Numbered from the stretch's first letter, positions 1 through 9,860 are shown. The stretch: 64,000 nucleotides of DNA from JAKQHY01 sp034429475 (GCA_034429475.1 DAOUGD010000318.1:1-64000); one strand, 5' to 3'. The notes: generated by a model not told the origin, from the sequence alone. Translations and numbers: made by a program.

Positions 1-162
1 CTTTGTTGGGACAATAGAGCGTGTTCCAATCCATTTTCGCATCCTTGTGTAGCATTTGTGATGCTCTTAAGGATACGACAAATGGCACACTATTTCACTT
101 CCTCATCAAGGAAAATGAGGGACAATACCAACGAATGTATTCACTGAAGTTTCCCCCACTTA
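1..162. other. Left-edge intergenic sequence
   Basis: No coding signal, tRNA or clear hairpin was seen in these 162 bases. They lie downstream of the minus-strand glycosyltransferase gene that ends at 163. Confidence 0.5.
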
Positions 163-1533
163 TCAACCCTTAGACGCCGGCTTAGTCGCCGAATTTCCCT
201 TCTGCGACACCGCCTCCAGGCAGTGCGCCAGGCGCTCTGTGAGCGGACGCCGTTCAAACTGCCCCAGGTTGTCATAGGTTCTGGACAATGTATCGCCACT
301 TTTGTATTGGCGGTACAATGCCAGCACGGCTTTCTTTATGGCCGCAACATTGTCGGGTGAGACGACCGGGCCAGCGTCCATGTCACGGATTAAAGCGGCG
401 GTAGCGCCTTCAGGCACCAGCGCCAGAATAGTCTTCTGAGCCGCCAGATATTCGAACAGTTTCCCTGGATAGGTAAGATTTACCCCAAGTTCATCGCTGA
501 GCGTCAATAACAGAACGTGAGATTTTAAGAGCACCTGCACGCTTTCCTGATGAGACACATAGCCAAGGACCTCAACCATCTCTTCAAGCGCCCACTCCTT
601 CAACAAGGCCCGACTCCGCTCTTCAAAGCTTCCGGCGAAGACGACTTTGATCTCGGTCGCCAGGTCAGGCTGCTCACAGCGTATTTCGTTTAGAGCCTGA
701 AAGAAAACCAGAGAGGCATTCTTCTGGCTATCGAACCGTCCCGTATACGCTATCGTAAACGGAGAAACCCGTGAATGGCCCGCTCCCGCAAAATCAGCAG
801 CATCAAATCCATTTGTGATCACGACAAACTTATCTTCCGGCAGGGAAGGATGTGTATCCTGGAAACCTTTTGCTGTGGCAGGACAAGTCACAGTGACTAT
901 ATCGGCCGTCTTCAAGAACTGCGTTTCCAGGAAAGCATCTATCCGAGAGCGCCATCTGGACGAGTGTTGGTAGATTTTATACTGTGTCCATGGATCTCTA
1001 AAATCTGCAATCCAGGGCTTGGCAAAAAACTTGTGTAGCAAACAGGCGACGAGATGATTAGTGAAAGGCGCGGAAGTTGAATAAATGACGTCGCATTGCC
1101 GGCCAAGTTTGAACCCCGTTAATAGAGCCGGCAGGAACCAACGAATACAAGTATCAGGAATCAAGAGCCAGGTCTCTACAAAGTTAAGCCAGGCTCGTCG
1201 CATTTTATTCTTGGCAGGTAAGGTGGGCCGGATGGAATCCGATTTAACCTTTACCGCCCCCTGTGTCTGCCGTGGCCAGATGCGCCGAATTATGCCTCTT
1301 AAAAATTGACCGTCAAGATCAGGCGCTCTATATATCGGCAAAACATCTGGCAACTCCTCCAGCAAAGACGGGTCTACCTCCCGTTGAGGAAGGTTACTCG
1401 TCGTCAGAATAACAGGCTGCCAGCCAAACTCGGGCAGATACTTGGCGAATTTGACCGTGCGCTGCACGCCCGATCCCCCTCTTGGGGGAAAGGTATACGC
1501 AACTATCAGCACTTTGGGCATAGTGTGTGTCAT
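163..1533 (-). CDS. Glycosyltransferase, GT4-like (copy 2 of a tandem pair)
   Basis: Probable retaining glycosyltransferase of the GT4/GT-B type that adds a sugar to a lipid-linked or surface glycan in the cytoplasm. The N-terminus (VLIVAYTFPPRGGSGVQR) has the glycine-rich acceptor-side loop of GT4 enzymes. Near residues 215-225 is the ITNGFDAADF stretch typical of the inter-domain region, and the C-terminal half has YPGKLFEYLAAQKTILAL, corresponding to the nucleotide-sugar binding E-x7-E region. Length (456 aa) is normal. I start at the ATG at 1533, seven bases after an AAAGG ribosome site; a GTG lies one codon upstream. The start is only 15 bases from the stop of the next gene (1549-2901), which is a close paralogue over its whole length. 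Donor and acceptor cannot be told from sequence. Confidence 0.88.
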   Translation of the reverse strand: MTHTMPKVLIVAYTFPPRGGSGVQRTVKFAKYLPEFGWQPVILTTSNLPQREVDPSLLEELPDVLPIYRAPDLDGQFLRGIIRRIWPRQTQGAVKVKSDSIRPTLPAKNKMRRAWLNFVETWLLIPDTCIRWFLPALLTGFKLGRQCDVIYSTSAPFTNHLVACLLHKFFAKPWIADFRDPWTQYKIYQHSSRWRSRIDAFLETQFLKTADIVTVTCPATAKGFQDTHPSLPEDKFVVITNGFDAADFAGAGHSRVSPFTIAYTGRFDSQKNASLVFFQALNEIRCEQPDLATEIKVVFAGSFEERSRALLKEWALEEMVEVLGYVSHQESVQVLLKSHVLLLTLSDELGVNLTYPGKLFEYLAAQKTILALVPEGATAALIRDMDAGPVVSPDNVAAIKKAVLALYRQYKSGDTLSRTYDNLGQFERRPLTERLAHCLEAVSQKGNSATKPASKG

Positions 1534-1548
1534 CACATTACCTTTACA

Positions 1549-2901
1549 TTATATCGCTTTATCGCCCGGCAACAGGGAATCCAAACACTTTGCCAAACGC
1601 CCCGCAAGTGCGCGCCGCTCAAATTGACCTAGATTGTCATAAGTCTTAGACAATGTGGCTCCCTGTTTATATTGACCATACAAATCAAAGATGGCCTGCT
1701 TGATACCCGCGACATCATCGGGAGTCACCACAATCCCTGCCCCCATAGTGCGAACAAAATCCGCCGTTGCCCCTTCGGGTACTAATGCCAAAATCGTTTT
1801 GCCGGCTGCCAAGTATTCGAACAATTTACCAGGATAGATCAATTCCATGCCGGGTTCAGCGTTCAGAGTCAACAAGAGAATATGCGATTCAAAAAGTCGC
1901 TTGACACTCTCGTTATGTGAGACATATCCTACAGTTTCTACAAATTCCTCGAGTTTCCATTCCTTCAACAACGTGCGCAATTGTCCCCCAAAAGCCCCGG
2001 CGAAAATGACTTTGATTTCAGAAGCTAATTCCGGGTGTTCATCATGCAAATCTCGCAACGCGCTTAGGAATGCCACAGAAGCGTTCTTCTTACCATCAAA
2101 CCGCCCGGTAAAGGTAATCGTAAATCGGTCAGGTGGTAAGAAATTGGGGTGCTTAAAATCCTCGGCATCGAATCCATTGGTAATCTCGACAAACTTTTCT
2201 GGGGTCACGGAGGGAACCAGCCTTTGAAAGCCCGTGGCGGTTGCAGCACAAGTCACAGTAATTAACTGAGGCGTCTTCAGAAATTGCCTCTCAAAGAAAG
2301 CATCAACCCAAGAACGCAAACGTGAGGAATGTTGATAAATCACATCCTGGGTCCATGGATCTCTAAAATCAGCGATCCATGGTTTACCAGAAATTTTGTG
2401 CAAAAACCAGGCGACGAGGTGATCTGTGAAAGGGTCAGAAGTTGAATAAATAACATCACACTGCTGGATGACTTTCAAGCCAACCCGCAAGGCGGCAGGA
2501 AACCAGTAAACGAATTGGTCGGGGATCTGAAGCCAAACATCGGCAAACCGGGATAAGGCCCGACGCAAGCCACTTTTGACCGGTTTGGCCGAGGGTGATG
2601 CTGATATAGGTGAGTCAAGTTTCACTGAGGAGTGTACAGGGGATGAAATAAGCCCCATACGGCGAGCGGCTTTTCTCAAAAGCTGCGGGAGACGGACATC
2701 GGGTGCCCTGTATATCGGCAGATCGGCGGGTAATTCCGACAACATCGAAATGTCAACTTCAGACAAGGATGTGTCACTTACCGTCAATACTACAGGCTGC
2801 CAACCAAACTCCGGCAAATACCTGACAAACTTAGTCGTCCGCTGCACGCCCGATCCGCCGAGCGGGGGAAAGATATAGGCGATTATTAATACGTGATGCA
2901 T
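1549..2901 (-). CDS. Glycosyltransferase, GT4-like (copy 1 of a tandem pair)
   Basis: 450-aa glycosyltransferase of GT4/GT-B type, paralogous to its downstream neighbour: both begin with the same loop (FPP-GGSGVQRT-KF), share the ADFRDPWTQ block near residue 180, and share the YPGKLFEYLAA donor-binding block near residue 370. It very likely builds the same polysaccharide as the rest of the cluster. The ATG at 2901 is preceded directly by an AGGAGGAGG ribosome site. It is first or second in a minus-strand run with the GT2 gene at 2988-3926. Substrates are unknown; sequence divergence between the copies suggests different linkages rather than simple redundancy, which is inference. Confidence 0.88.
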   Translation of the reverse strand: MHHVLIIAYIFPPLGGSGVQRTTKFVRYLPEFGWQPVVLTVSDTSLSEVDISMLSELPADLPIYRAPDVRLPQLLRKAARRMGLISSPVHSSVKLDSPISASPSAKPVKSGLRRALSRFADVWLQIPDQFVYWFPAALRVGLKVIQQCDVIYSTSDPFTDHLVAWFLHKISGKPWIADFRDPWTQDVIYQHSSRLRSWVDAFFERQFLKTPQLITVTCAATATGFQRLVPSVTPEKFVEITNGFDAEDFKHPNFLPPDRFTITFTGRFDGKKNASVAFLSALRDLHDEHPELASEIKVIFAGAFGGQLRTLLKEWKLEEFVETVGYVSHNESVKRLFESHILLLTLNAEPGMELIYPGKLFEYLAAGKTILALVPEGATADFVRTMGAGIVVTPDDVAGIKQAIFDLYGQYKQGATLSKTYDNLGQFERRALAGRLAKCLDSLLPGDKAI

Positions 2902-2987
2902 GTCCTCCTCCTATCCCATGCCGCAAGTATAGCGATTAACGAGCACTTTTCATTTTCGTGATTTTGCCATTCTTCACGGGGCCAGAC

Positions 2988-3926
2988 TTATCTCAAACCT
3001 GATCTTAGCATCTTCCAGTAATCGTCTATCCTTTGACGCCGCGTTGCCTGGCGGCTTCCCAGAAGCCATTTAACGCGGTCCTCAAGCAAGAAACAAGCAT
3101 AATTGATAAGGAAGAAACAACGGACAATATTCGCCCAGCCCGCCCCAAAGTATTTCTGAAGGTAAAGAACCCGGCTCCGAAGAAAACGAAATTGCGTAAG
3201 CCTGCCAACCTGAGAGGCAGAGCCTTTGTGGCAATGGATCACTTGGGCTGTCGGCAAATAATGAATTTCCCAACCCAAATCTCGACAACGATGACACCAA
3301 TCCACTTCATCAGAATACATGAAGAAACGCTCGTCAAACGGGCCAATTGCCTGCCAGCTCTCACGCTTTATCATCAGCGCGGCGCCCACCAGCCAATCCA
3401 CCGGTTGAATCTCAGTGTCCGAAGAATCAGACATCAGATACGCGCGGGTAAAACGGTTATGATGGAACCAGCGCCAACTGAAGGGTGAGTCGCTAAAGAA
3501 CGCCGTCACCAAATCAGGAAAACGACGACGCGACGATTGTACAGAACCGTCCGGATTAAGCAACTGAGGCCCTACGGCGCCAACGGTCGAATGTGTGTCC
3601 AAATATACACGCATTTGTTGCAAGGCATCCCCAACGATTTCAGTGTCAGGGTTAAGAATAAATAAATGGCGGCCCCTGAAGCCCAACGCGCCAAGGTTAT
3701 TACCGCGTGTATACCCCAGATTCTCCTGGCTGACAATCAGTTTCACCCAAGAAAACTCATCTCGCACCATCCGTACACTGTCATCGGAAGACGCATTGTC
3801 TACCACTATCACCTCTAATGACAGCGTACCACGCCCTGCCTCAATCGAAGCTAGACAACGCCGCAACAGTTCACGGGCATTCCAATTGACGATGATGATT
3901 GAGATATCTATGCTATTATCCACCAC
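2988..3926 (-). CDS. Glycosyltransferase family 2 (rhamnosyltransferase-like)
   Basis: 312-aa inverting GT2 enzyme with a GT-A fold. The N-terminus reads ISIIIVNWNARELLRRCL, followed by VIVVDNASSDDS and FILNPDTEI, the nucleotide-binding strand and the DxD-type metal motif (NPDTE, near residue 95). Later blocks (DGSVQSSRRRFPD, FDERFFMYSDEVDWC, HCHKGSAS) match the WbbL/rhamnosyltransferase-like subgroup, which commonly transfers rhamnose or related sugars in O-antigen and exopolysaccharide synthesis. The start codon is GTG (3926, or 3923 one codon later). A soluble or peripheral membrane protein acting on the inner face of the membrane is likely. The exact donor sugar is not predictable. Confidence 0.9.
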   Translation of the reverse strand: MVDNSIDISIIIVNWNARELLRRCLASIEAGRGTLSLEVIVVDNASSDDSVRMVRDEFSWVKLIVSQENLGYTRGNNLGALGFRGRHLFILNPDTEIVGDALQQMRVYLDTHSTVGAVGPQLLNPDGSVQSSRRRFPDLVTAFFSDSPFSWRWFHHNRFTRAYLMSDSSDTEIQPVDWLVGAALMIKRESWQAIGPFDERFFMYSDEVDWCHRCRDLGWEIHYLPTAQVIHCHKGSASQVGRLTQFRFLRSRVLYLQKYFGAGWANIVRCFFLINYACFLLEDRVKWLLGSRQATRRQRIDDYWKMLRSGLR

Positions 3927-4004
3927 AGATCAGATTACCTCATCTGCCAAGTTCACAAACATCAAAGTGGCCCCGACATACGCAGCAACGGCATCCACAG
4001 CGCA

Positions 4005-5834
4005 TTACACTTCCAGCGTCAGGCGGCGTGACATAGACTGTTGCTCTGCTATCTCTAAGAAACGCCTGAGAACAAGATACCGTAACAGGAATGTCGTGCG
4101 CCCCAACACAAACTGTTTCCGTCTTCTTATCTCTTTTGCCCCGACTCCACGCAATACCTTATTGACTGTTCTGTAGGATAGTGAAACGACCTTTTCAACC
4201 ACCGGGCCAACCCTGTCAGGAATCTCTTCTTCTAGCGAAAGAAGTTTTATTATGCTATCAGGAGCTATAAACGCATCCAACATAGAGAAACGATTACTTG
4301 GCAAATACCGCTCGGTGAGCAATGGCCTCTTTCCATTTATCTCGTTGGCCCAAGTCGAATCAGGAACAAAACCGCCTACTGTGGCTCGTTTGATTGCGAA
4401 TATTTTCGGAAACATAGACACTATAGCTTCTTTGTATAAACGTTTTCCTCGCCTCCATTGACTGGGAAGCTGTCGCATAAAATCCATAATATCATTGTCC
4501 AAAAATGGGTTTTGCACGCGGAAGGTCCTACCCGCAAAATATTCGCGCCATGGTGTGAGGATATGAGGTAAACGCTGATCCAGATAGAGAAAATCTTTGG
4601 CATCGTGTAAATTTAGTGTAGGCGGAATTCTCTCGAAAAGCATAGAAATATCCTCTCTCTGTCCATAAAGAAAACCATAATATATATTATGTGATAAAAA
4701 AGGCTTCAACCAACGCAAGCAAGTAAAGTCCCGAATTTTACACGCTGCCAATATATCCGCATTATTAAAAAGCTCAAAATCTCCCATTCGTGTGCCAAAC
4801 CATTCATCTGCGACAAACAACGTGCAATGTTGAGTGGCGTAGTCTTCGTGTAATAAACTCCATACTAACGACTCGTCACAAAAATGTGCAATACCGTTTC
4901 CCCACAGGGCATTTCTCTCAATCGTTTCGCACAAATCTCCATCGTAAGATAGAAGAAATCGGTGTCTAATATTGCACATTTCGGCCAAGTGTCTTGCAAT
5001 ATACGCGTCGCTCTCCTCCTCATTTTCATGTAATCCATGGGAAAAGGAATGCAGATTATCTATATTAAGTTTCTCACTCAATATGCCCAAAATACCCGAT
5101 GAATCATAACCAGCACTCAAAGAAAGGAGGTTCATAGAATTCTCATCAACCCTCTTTCTTACGCTTTCAACTAGCAATGATTCAAATTCTTCCTTAATTC
5201 GAGTTGGATCTTTATGAGCATATTCGTCCGTAAACTGCCATTGCCAATAAGGTTGTACCTTAACTGGTTTATTGGCATGAAAAGTATAGTAGGATGCACG
5301 ATTGGCGACGGAAATACCCTCAAACATGGTCCGGTTATTGTGAAACACACCATTGGAAAAATACCATGCCAGCCCTACAGGATCAATTGACAGATCATCT
5401 GTAAACAGATGTTTCAGCACCGTAGACACAACGATGACAGAGCCTCGCTGGCGCATGTATATTTTTCGCGAGCTCAATCTATCCGTGGCCCACACAATTT
5501 GGTCGTGACGGTGATCAACCAGTAGCAGTGCAAAAGACCCATTGAGCAATTCGACAGCCCGTTCTCGCTGAGTCTTGTAGGCATTCATAAACTGAGGAAG
5601 GCTTATATCACCACAGATATGGCCATAAAAAATGATGGTTATTTCACCCGCCTCATCGTGAAACACCTGTATATCCGCAAAGCACTTTATCCAACCCGTT
5701 AAACTCGCAGTGTCTACCCTTATGCCACCCGTTAACGGCTGCGCTGATAAAAGCGTCTCTAATGCCCCATTACGATGTGCCAGAACAGCAAAAAATCCTA
5801 ATTCTGCTACTCCGTCTTCCTCACTATGTTTCAT
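4005..5834 (-). CDS. Asparagine-synthase-like amidotransferase lacking the glutaminase cysteine
   Basis: 609 aa with the two-domain layout of class B asparagine synthetases: an N-terminal Ntn glutaminase-like domain (about 1-185) and a C-terminal ATP-pyrophosphatase domain whose PP-loop reads SAGYDS at residues 240-245 (canonical SGGxDS). Active glutaminase domains need Cys as residue 2; here the protein starts MKHSEE, so glutamine hydrolysis is unlikely and ammonia or another nucleophile may be used. The C-terminal half keeps aspartate/asparagine-synthase-like blocks (VADEWFGTRMGD, QNPFLDNDIMDF). Such proteins are common in polysaccharide clusters, where they are thought to amidate sugar acids or carry out related ATP-dependent ligations. 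The ATG at 5834 has a GAGGAG ribosome site just upstream. The real reaction is unknown. Confidence 0.82.
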   Translation of the reverse strand: MKHSEEDGVAELGFFAVLAHRNGALETLLSAQPLTGGIRVDTASLTGWIKCFADIQVFHDEAGEITIIFYGHICGDISLPQFMNAYKTQRERAVELLNGSFALLLVDHRHDQIVWATDRLSSRKIYMRQRGSVIVVSTVLKHLFTDDLSIDPVGLAWYFSNGVFHNNRTMFEGISVANRASYYTFHANKPVKVQPYWQWQFTDEYAHKDPTRIKEEFESLLVESVRKRVDENSMNLLSLSAGYDSSGILGILSEKLNIDNLHSFSHGLHENEEESDAYIARHLAEMCNIRHRFLLSYDGDLCETIERNALWGNGIAHFCDESLVWSLLHEDYATQHCTLFVADEWFGTRMGDFELFNNADILAACKIRDFTCLRWLKPFLSHNIYYGFLYGQREDISMLFERIPPTLNLHDAKDFLYLDQRLPHILTPWREYFAGRTFRVQNPFLDNDIMDFMRQLPSQWRRGKRLYKEAIVSMFPKIFAIKRATVGGFVPDSTWANEINGKRPLLTERYLPSNRFSMLDAFIAPDSIIKLLSLEEEIPDRVGPVVEKVVSLSYRTVNKVLRGVGAKEIRRRKQFVLGRTTFLLRYLVLRRFLEIAEQQSMSRRLTLEV

Positions 5835-6195
5835 ACACTCCTCACGAAATCATATCCTTGCAGCCCAAACAGAAATTTGCGTATAGCACTCATCACAACA
5901 GGACCATTAGCTGAGGCAAATCAGTGCCCTGGAAATTCTGAGCAAGAGGTTGCGTTTGCCCCAGGCAATAGTGAGCGGTATACATCACCGGATGTAAGAG
6001 GTTGATCACCGAAAATTGAAGGACAGAGACAGACCATGACCTATTCGTCTGTTCCGTCTATGAAAGGGGACGATGCGATATCTTCACATGCCAGCTCAAC
6101 GAGGGTCAATAGAATCCCGCGTAACTAACCAATACGCCAAACACCTTTAAGCAACTGTCCTGTGGCATTTCGCTCTCAGTTATTAAGGAACAACG
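5835..6195. other. Intergenic gap in the polysaccharide cluster
   Basis: About 360 bases between two minus-strand genes with no supported reading frame, RNA or strong hairpin. It probably holds the promoter for the gene ending at 4005; no convincing -35/-10 pair stood out. Confidence 0.4.
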
Positions 6196-7458
6196 CTATT
6201 GACTATCCCACTGAGTATAAAAGAAGCATGAGCCCCAGTCTGGCACTTTACCGGTGCCAAAGACATCGGCCGCCACGACATCAAAACTGGCCGCCTGGCG
6301 ATAGGCGGCATACCACTCGCGGCGATTATATCCGGCCACCACTATGTCCAGGTAATAGCGCCCCGCCGTCAATTGTACTGTGGGTAAAAAACACCGGATC
6401 GTTCCCTGCCGCACCCCTGGCTCGATAAAGAAATCCGACTTGGCGCTCGAAAACTGGCAAACCCGTTGCATCAAATTGTTCAATATATCAATGATAAACT
6501 CGCCACGTTCCAGCGGCACCTCAGAGCGAAAATCTATCGCAAAGCCCATTGCCTCCCCCATGGACACGGAAGGGGTGGGGGTGTGAGTCGCATTCATCAC
6601 GCTAAGCCGATCAAGCAGCACGCCTTTTCCGCCGTGCGGGTGTTCCGTCAAATCAAAAACGCCATTCTGGGTCTGAACTTGAGAAAGGTACTGTTGGATA
6701 ATAGCCATAGGGGTCCCGTCCGCCGCGAAACGCCCTTCACTGATGAGCAACACTCGCGTACACAGCGACTGCACGGCCGCCATATCGTGACTGACAAACA
6801 ACACCGTCCGGCCTCCCTGCGCCACAGCATCCATTCGTCCCAGGCATTTTTTCTGAAAGGCCGCATCCCCTACTGACAACACTTCATCTATCAACAGAAT
6901 CTCCGGCTCTAAATGCGCGGCAACGGAAAAAGCCAAACGCACCCGCATACCACTAGAATAATGCTTCACCGGGGTGTCAATAAACTTTTCAATTTCAGAA
7001 AAAGCCACGATCTCGTCAAACTTACGATCGACCTCCGTCTGTTTCATACCCAAGATTGCCCCATTCAAATAGACATTCTCTCGTCCAGTTAACTCCGGAT
7101 GGAAACCGGTGCCCACCTCCAGCAAGGACCCCACGCGCCCATTTAACTGAACACAGCCTTCAGTCGGCTCAGTGATGCGCGAGAGAATCTTAAGCAAAGT
7201 GGATTTGCCGGCGCCGTTGCGCCCAATAATGCCCACAACCTCCCCATGGCCTACATCGAAAGAGACATCTCTCAGCGCCCAAATGGTCTCTTGGGTCAAA
7301 ACGGATGATTGTCCGCGCATCACGGAAACCAAGCGGCGGAAAGGTGTTTGTACGGCCTCTACTAACACCTCACGAATTGTTCGGTAGGATTTCCGCGGCC
7401 CACCAATGCGGTACTGTTTCCCTAAGGTTTCAACACGAATCGCTATCTCTCCCATCAT
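6196..7458 (-). CDS. Polysaccharide ABC transporter ATP-binding protein with C-terminal glycan-binding domain (Wzt-like)
   Basis: 420-aa ATPase of the KpsT/Wzt/TagH group that powers export of a finished polysaccharide across the membrane with the permease encoded at 7474-8307. Walker A is GRNGAGKST (near residue 80), the signature is YSSGM, Walker B is ILLIDEVLSVGD and the H-loop is SHD. The C-terminal 150 residues form a separate beta-rich domain resembling the Wzt C-terminal domain, which in characterised systems recognises the capped non-reducing end of the glycan; this suggests substrate-selective export. An AGGAG site precedes two consecutive ATGs (7458, 7455); the second has better spacing. 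It lies 15 bases after the permease gene, so the two are cotranscribed. Confidence 0.92.
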   Translation of the reverse strand: MMGEIAIRVETLGKQYRIGGPRKSYRTIREVLVEAVQTPFRRLVSVMRGQSSVLTQETIWALRDVSFDVGHGEVVGIIGRNGAGKSTLLKILSRITEPTEGCVQLNGRVGSLLEVGTGFHPELTGRENVYLNGAILGMKQTEVDRKFDEIVAFSEIEKFIDTPVKHYSSGMRVRLAFSVAAHLEPEILLIDEVLSVGDAAFQKKCLGRMDAVAQGGRTVLFVSHDMAAVQSLCTRVLLISEGRFAADGTPMAIIQQYLSQVQTQNGVFDLTEHPHGGKGVLLDRLSVMNATHTPTPSVSMGEAMGFAIDFRSEVPLERGEFIIDILNNLMQRVCQFSSAKSDFFIEPGVRQGTIRCFLPTVQLTAGRYYLDIVVAGYNRREWYAAYRQAASFDVVAADVFGTGKVPDWGSCFFYTQWDSQ

Positions 7459-7473
7459 TTCTCCTAATGCGCG

Positions 7474-8307
7474 TTACACAATATCTGCAAAGGTCTTTTC
7501 CATCCGTCGGAAGTAGTAAGCGCCGCTGACCAACAGCACTATGGCGACCAACACAGAAACCAGAACAATGGGACCGGGTTTCGTGTCAGTTCCTAGCAAC
7601 GCCCAACGGAACCCCTCAATCACACCCACCATCGGATTAATGCCATACAAAGTACGCCAGGGCTCCTCCAACAGGCTGCTAGGGTACACAATAGGGGTTG
7701 TATACATCCAGGCTTGGAGGAGGAAAGGAACAGCATACTGGACATCGCGAAACTGTACATTCATCGCCGTGAACCACAAGCCCACCCCTAAAGCAGTCAC
7801 CAGAGCCAACAGTAGCAGAAGGGGCAACCACACCACATTCCACGTAGGGGCGATGCCAAAATAGAACATCATTCCCAGAAGAACGATAAAAGCTAATATA
7901 AAATCAATAACGCCGGCCAGTAGAGCCGCAATTGGCACCACCAGACGTGGGAAATAAACCTTTTCGATTAAGTGGGCGCTCCTTACCAGACTGTTTGACG
8001 CAGCAGTTATAGCATTAGCAAAGAAAGTCCAGGGCACTAAACCGGCATAACTGAAAATAGGATAGGGAATGTCATCTGAGGGTATCTTAGCCAATTTGCC
8101 AAAGAATAGACTGAAGATCACCATCGTGAAAAACGGCTGAATAATGGCCCAAGCTATACCCAGGATGGTCTGTTTATAGCGCACTTTGATGTCGCGCCAT
8201 GCGAGAAAATAGAGTAGTTCATGATACTCAATCAGTTCACGAAAATTAATGGGGATCCACCCGCGCGAAGGACGAATGGTGACCGTGAATTTTGAATCCG
8301 AAAGCAT
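7474..8307 (-). CDS. Polysaccharide ABC transporter permease (Wzm-like)
   Basis: 277-aa ABC-2 type membrane protein with about six transmembrane helices, partner of the Wzt-like ATPase immediately downstream. The cytoplasmic N-terminal segment ends in LAWRDIKVRYKQTILG, the conserved amphipathic interface/coupling region of Wzm/KpsM/TagG proteins, and the middle has the PFFTMVIFSLFFGKLAK segment typical of the family. Length is normal (about 260-280 aa). It is separated by 11 bases from the ligase-like gene (8319-9842) and by 15 bases from the ATPase gene. Confidence 0.92.
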   Translation of the reverse strand: MLSDSKFTVTIRPSRGWIPINFRELIEYHELLYFLAWRDIKVRYKQTILGIAWAIIQPFFTMVIFSLFFGKLAKIPSDDIPYPIFSYAGLVPWTFFANAITAASNSLVRSAHLIEKVYFPRLVVPIAALLAGVIDFILAFIVLLGMMFYFGIAPTWNVVWLPLLLLLALVTALGVGLWFTAMNVQFRDVQYAVPFLLQAWMYTTPIVYPSSLLEEPWRTLYGINPMVGVIEGFRWALLGTDTKPGPIVLVSVLVAIVLLVSGAYYFRRMEKTFADIV

Positions 8308-8318
8308 ATTTTGACCCC

Positions 8319-9842
8319 TTATACCTTGGTATTTATATCTTTCAACTGTTCAACAGCGCCCTGCTCCAGTCTGACAGAAACCATATTGATCCCCAGCAGC
8401 ACCCCAATAAGCGAAACATAATACGATTCAAAAAGTTTTGGGGTAGCAACACATGAGATCAGTATAGCCACGTAGCTGAGCGTAAAACCAGTGGTAAATC
8501 CCTTCAAAACAGGATCCTGGATACTAAAACGAGAGAGAAGGCCGTCAATGAGATAAACAACTGAGAACCACAAAAACGGGAAAAAACCAACAGCGCCAAA
8601 ATCCAGCAAAAGCCAAAGGTAGGCGTTGTGTACATAATAGGTATTCTTATACAACGCATCGTAATAGTCCGCCATTGGGCCGATACCCAGAATAGGATAT
8701 TCTCTAATCTTCGCTAGAGCATATTCATTTTCCTTAAGCCGGCCCTGGGTTGAACTATCATATACCAGCTCATCGCCGGCAAAAAGTGAACTAAATCGCG
8801 CCTCAAGTCCCTGCGCAACAGTGCCGATTCTGGGGATGTAGGCATTGAGCAAGGACCCAAGCAAGATCACACCTATAGCCACAGTCAGGATTAGAAAGAC
8901 AAAATGTTTACCATGCAAACGAAAGAGCAGGACAAGAAGCACTCCGGCCCCAATAGCCCCTACCCACATGTTCCGGTCAAAGGTAAAGGCAATCGCCAAG
9001 GGGAACAATACTACAGGGATAAACGATAACCACTTACGACCGTTTAGCCACTCTGGTGTGACATGGAGAATCAATGCTGGCAAGAGCATTACATAGACAA
9101 TGGAGGCGCCATCTAGGGACACCCTGGCAACATCATTGACTTCCGCCCCCAGCACGGTAGTATTATAAACCTGCTGTTGACCGGGTAGAATAGTAACCGT
9201 TGTGCCCACAGCCTGCTGGGCGACCATAAAACCAGCCGTAATGGTGGCTAAGACAAACATTCCCCCCACCAACCTGATCAGTTGCTGCCGAGTTTTAATA
9301 AGATTAATAACTGCAAAAAACACCAAATATGCTAAGACTGACTGCATAAGGGGAGTTCTGAATTTCGAGACAGTACCCAGGTTATACTTGGCATTCCAAA
9401 AAGAGATAATGGCGGCCGCAACAAATAAGATAATCGGCCAATCCAGGGGAGTGCGCACAAGAGGTTTCCCTCCCGACAGGTAATTGACCAAAACCAATCC
9501 CAAGAGGATAAACATAGTGAGAGTGGTGGATGAAAACCCAAACAGGTATGGCAACGTTGTCACATCAAACAAGGTCGAACTAACCGCAATCAAAATCAAA
9601 ATCGCAAATTCGGCACCGCAAAGCAACACCACAAAAAAGGCCACCCCGGCTACAGCGACATCCACAAACCTGGTTGGTATCAACTTGAAGGCAGTCAAAC
9701 CGGAAATAGCCGCAAAAACCATCGTTGCTACCATCAACAGTGGGGGAACTAGAAGATGCCACTTTGCACGGATTTTCTGCAAGGTGGCTAATAAAGGTCG
9801 TAAAATGGAAGGAACTGATGAATAGTCGCTGAAACTGCTCAT
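8319..9842 (-). CDS. O-antigen ligase/polymerase-like membrane protein
   Basis: 507 aa, highly hydrophobic, about 11-12 transmembrane helices. The region near residues 330-420 has a large extracytoplasmic loop ending in STQGRLKENEYAL...YPILGIGPM and then HNAYLWLLLDFG, the Wzy_C/O-antigen ligase signature with its conserved Arg and His. Family members join or polymerise lipid-linked glycans outside the membrane. In an organism probably lacking lipopolysaccharide, it may instead polymerise or attach a surface polysaccharide. It sits between the BcsB-like gene (18-base gap) and the ABC permease (11-base gap) in one run. Which of ligase or polymerase it is cannot be decided from sequence. Confidence 0.85.
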   Translation of the reverse strand: MSSFSDYSSVPSILRPLLATLQKIRAKWHLLVPPLLMVATMVFAAISGLTAFKLIPTRFVDVAVAGVAFFVVLLCGAEFAILILIAVSSTLFDVTTLPYLFGFSSTTLTMFILLGLVLVNYLSGGKPLVRTPLDWPIILFVAAAIISFWNAKYNLGTVSKFRTPLMQSVLAYLVFFAVINLIKTRQQLIRLVGGMFVLATITAGFMVAQQAVGTTVTILPGQQQVYNTTVLGAEVNDVARVSLDGASIVYVMLLPALILHVTPEWLNGRKWLSFIPVVLFPLAIAFTFDRNMWVGAIGAGVLLVLLFRLHGKHFVFLILTVAIGVILLGSLLNAYIPRIGTVAQGLEARFSSLFAGDELVYDSSTQGRLKENEYALAKIREYPILGIGPMADYYDALYKNTYYVHNAYLWLLLDFGAVGFFPFLWFSVVYLIDGLLSRFSIQDPVLKGFTTGFTLSYVAILISCVATPKLFESYYVSLIGVLLGINMVSVRLEQGAVEQLKDINTKV

Positions 9843-9860
9843 TCGTAGGCTTTAGTCCCT

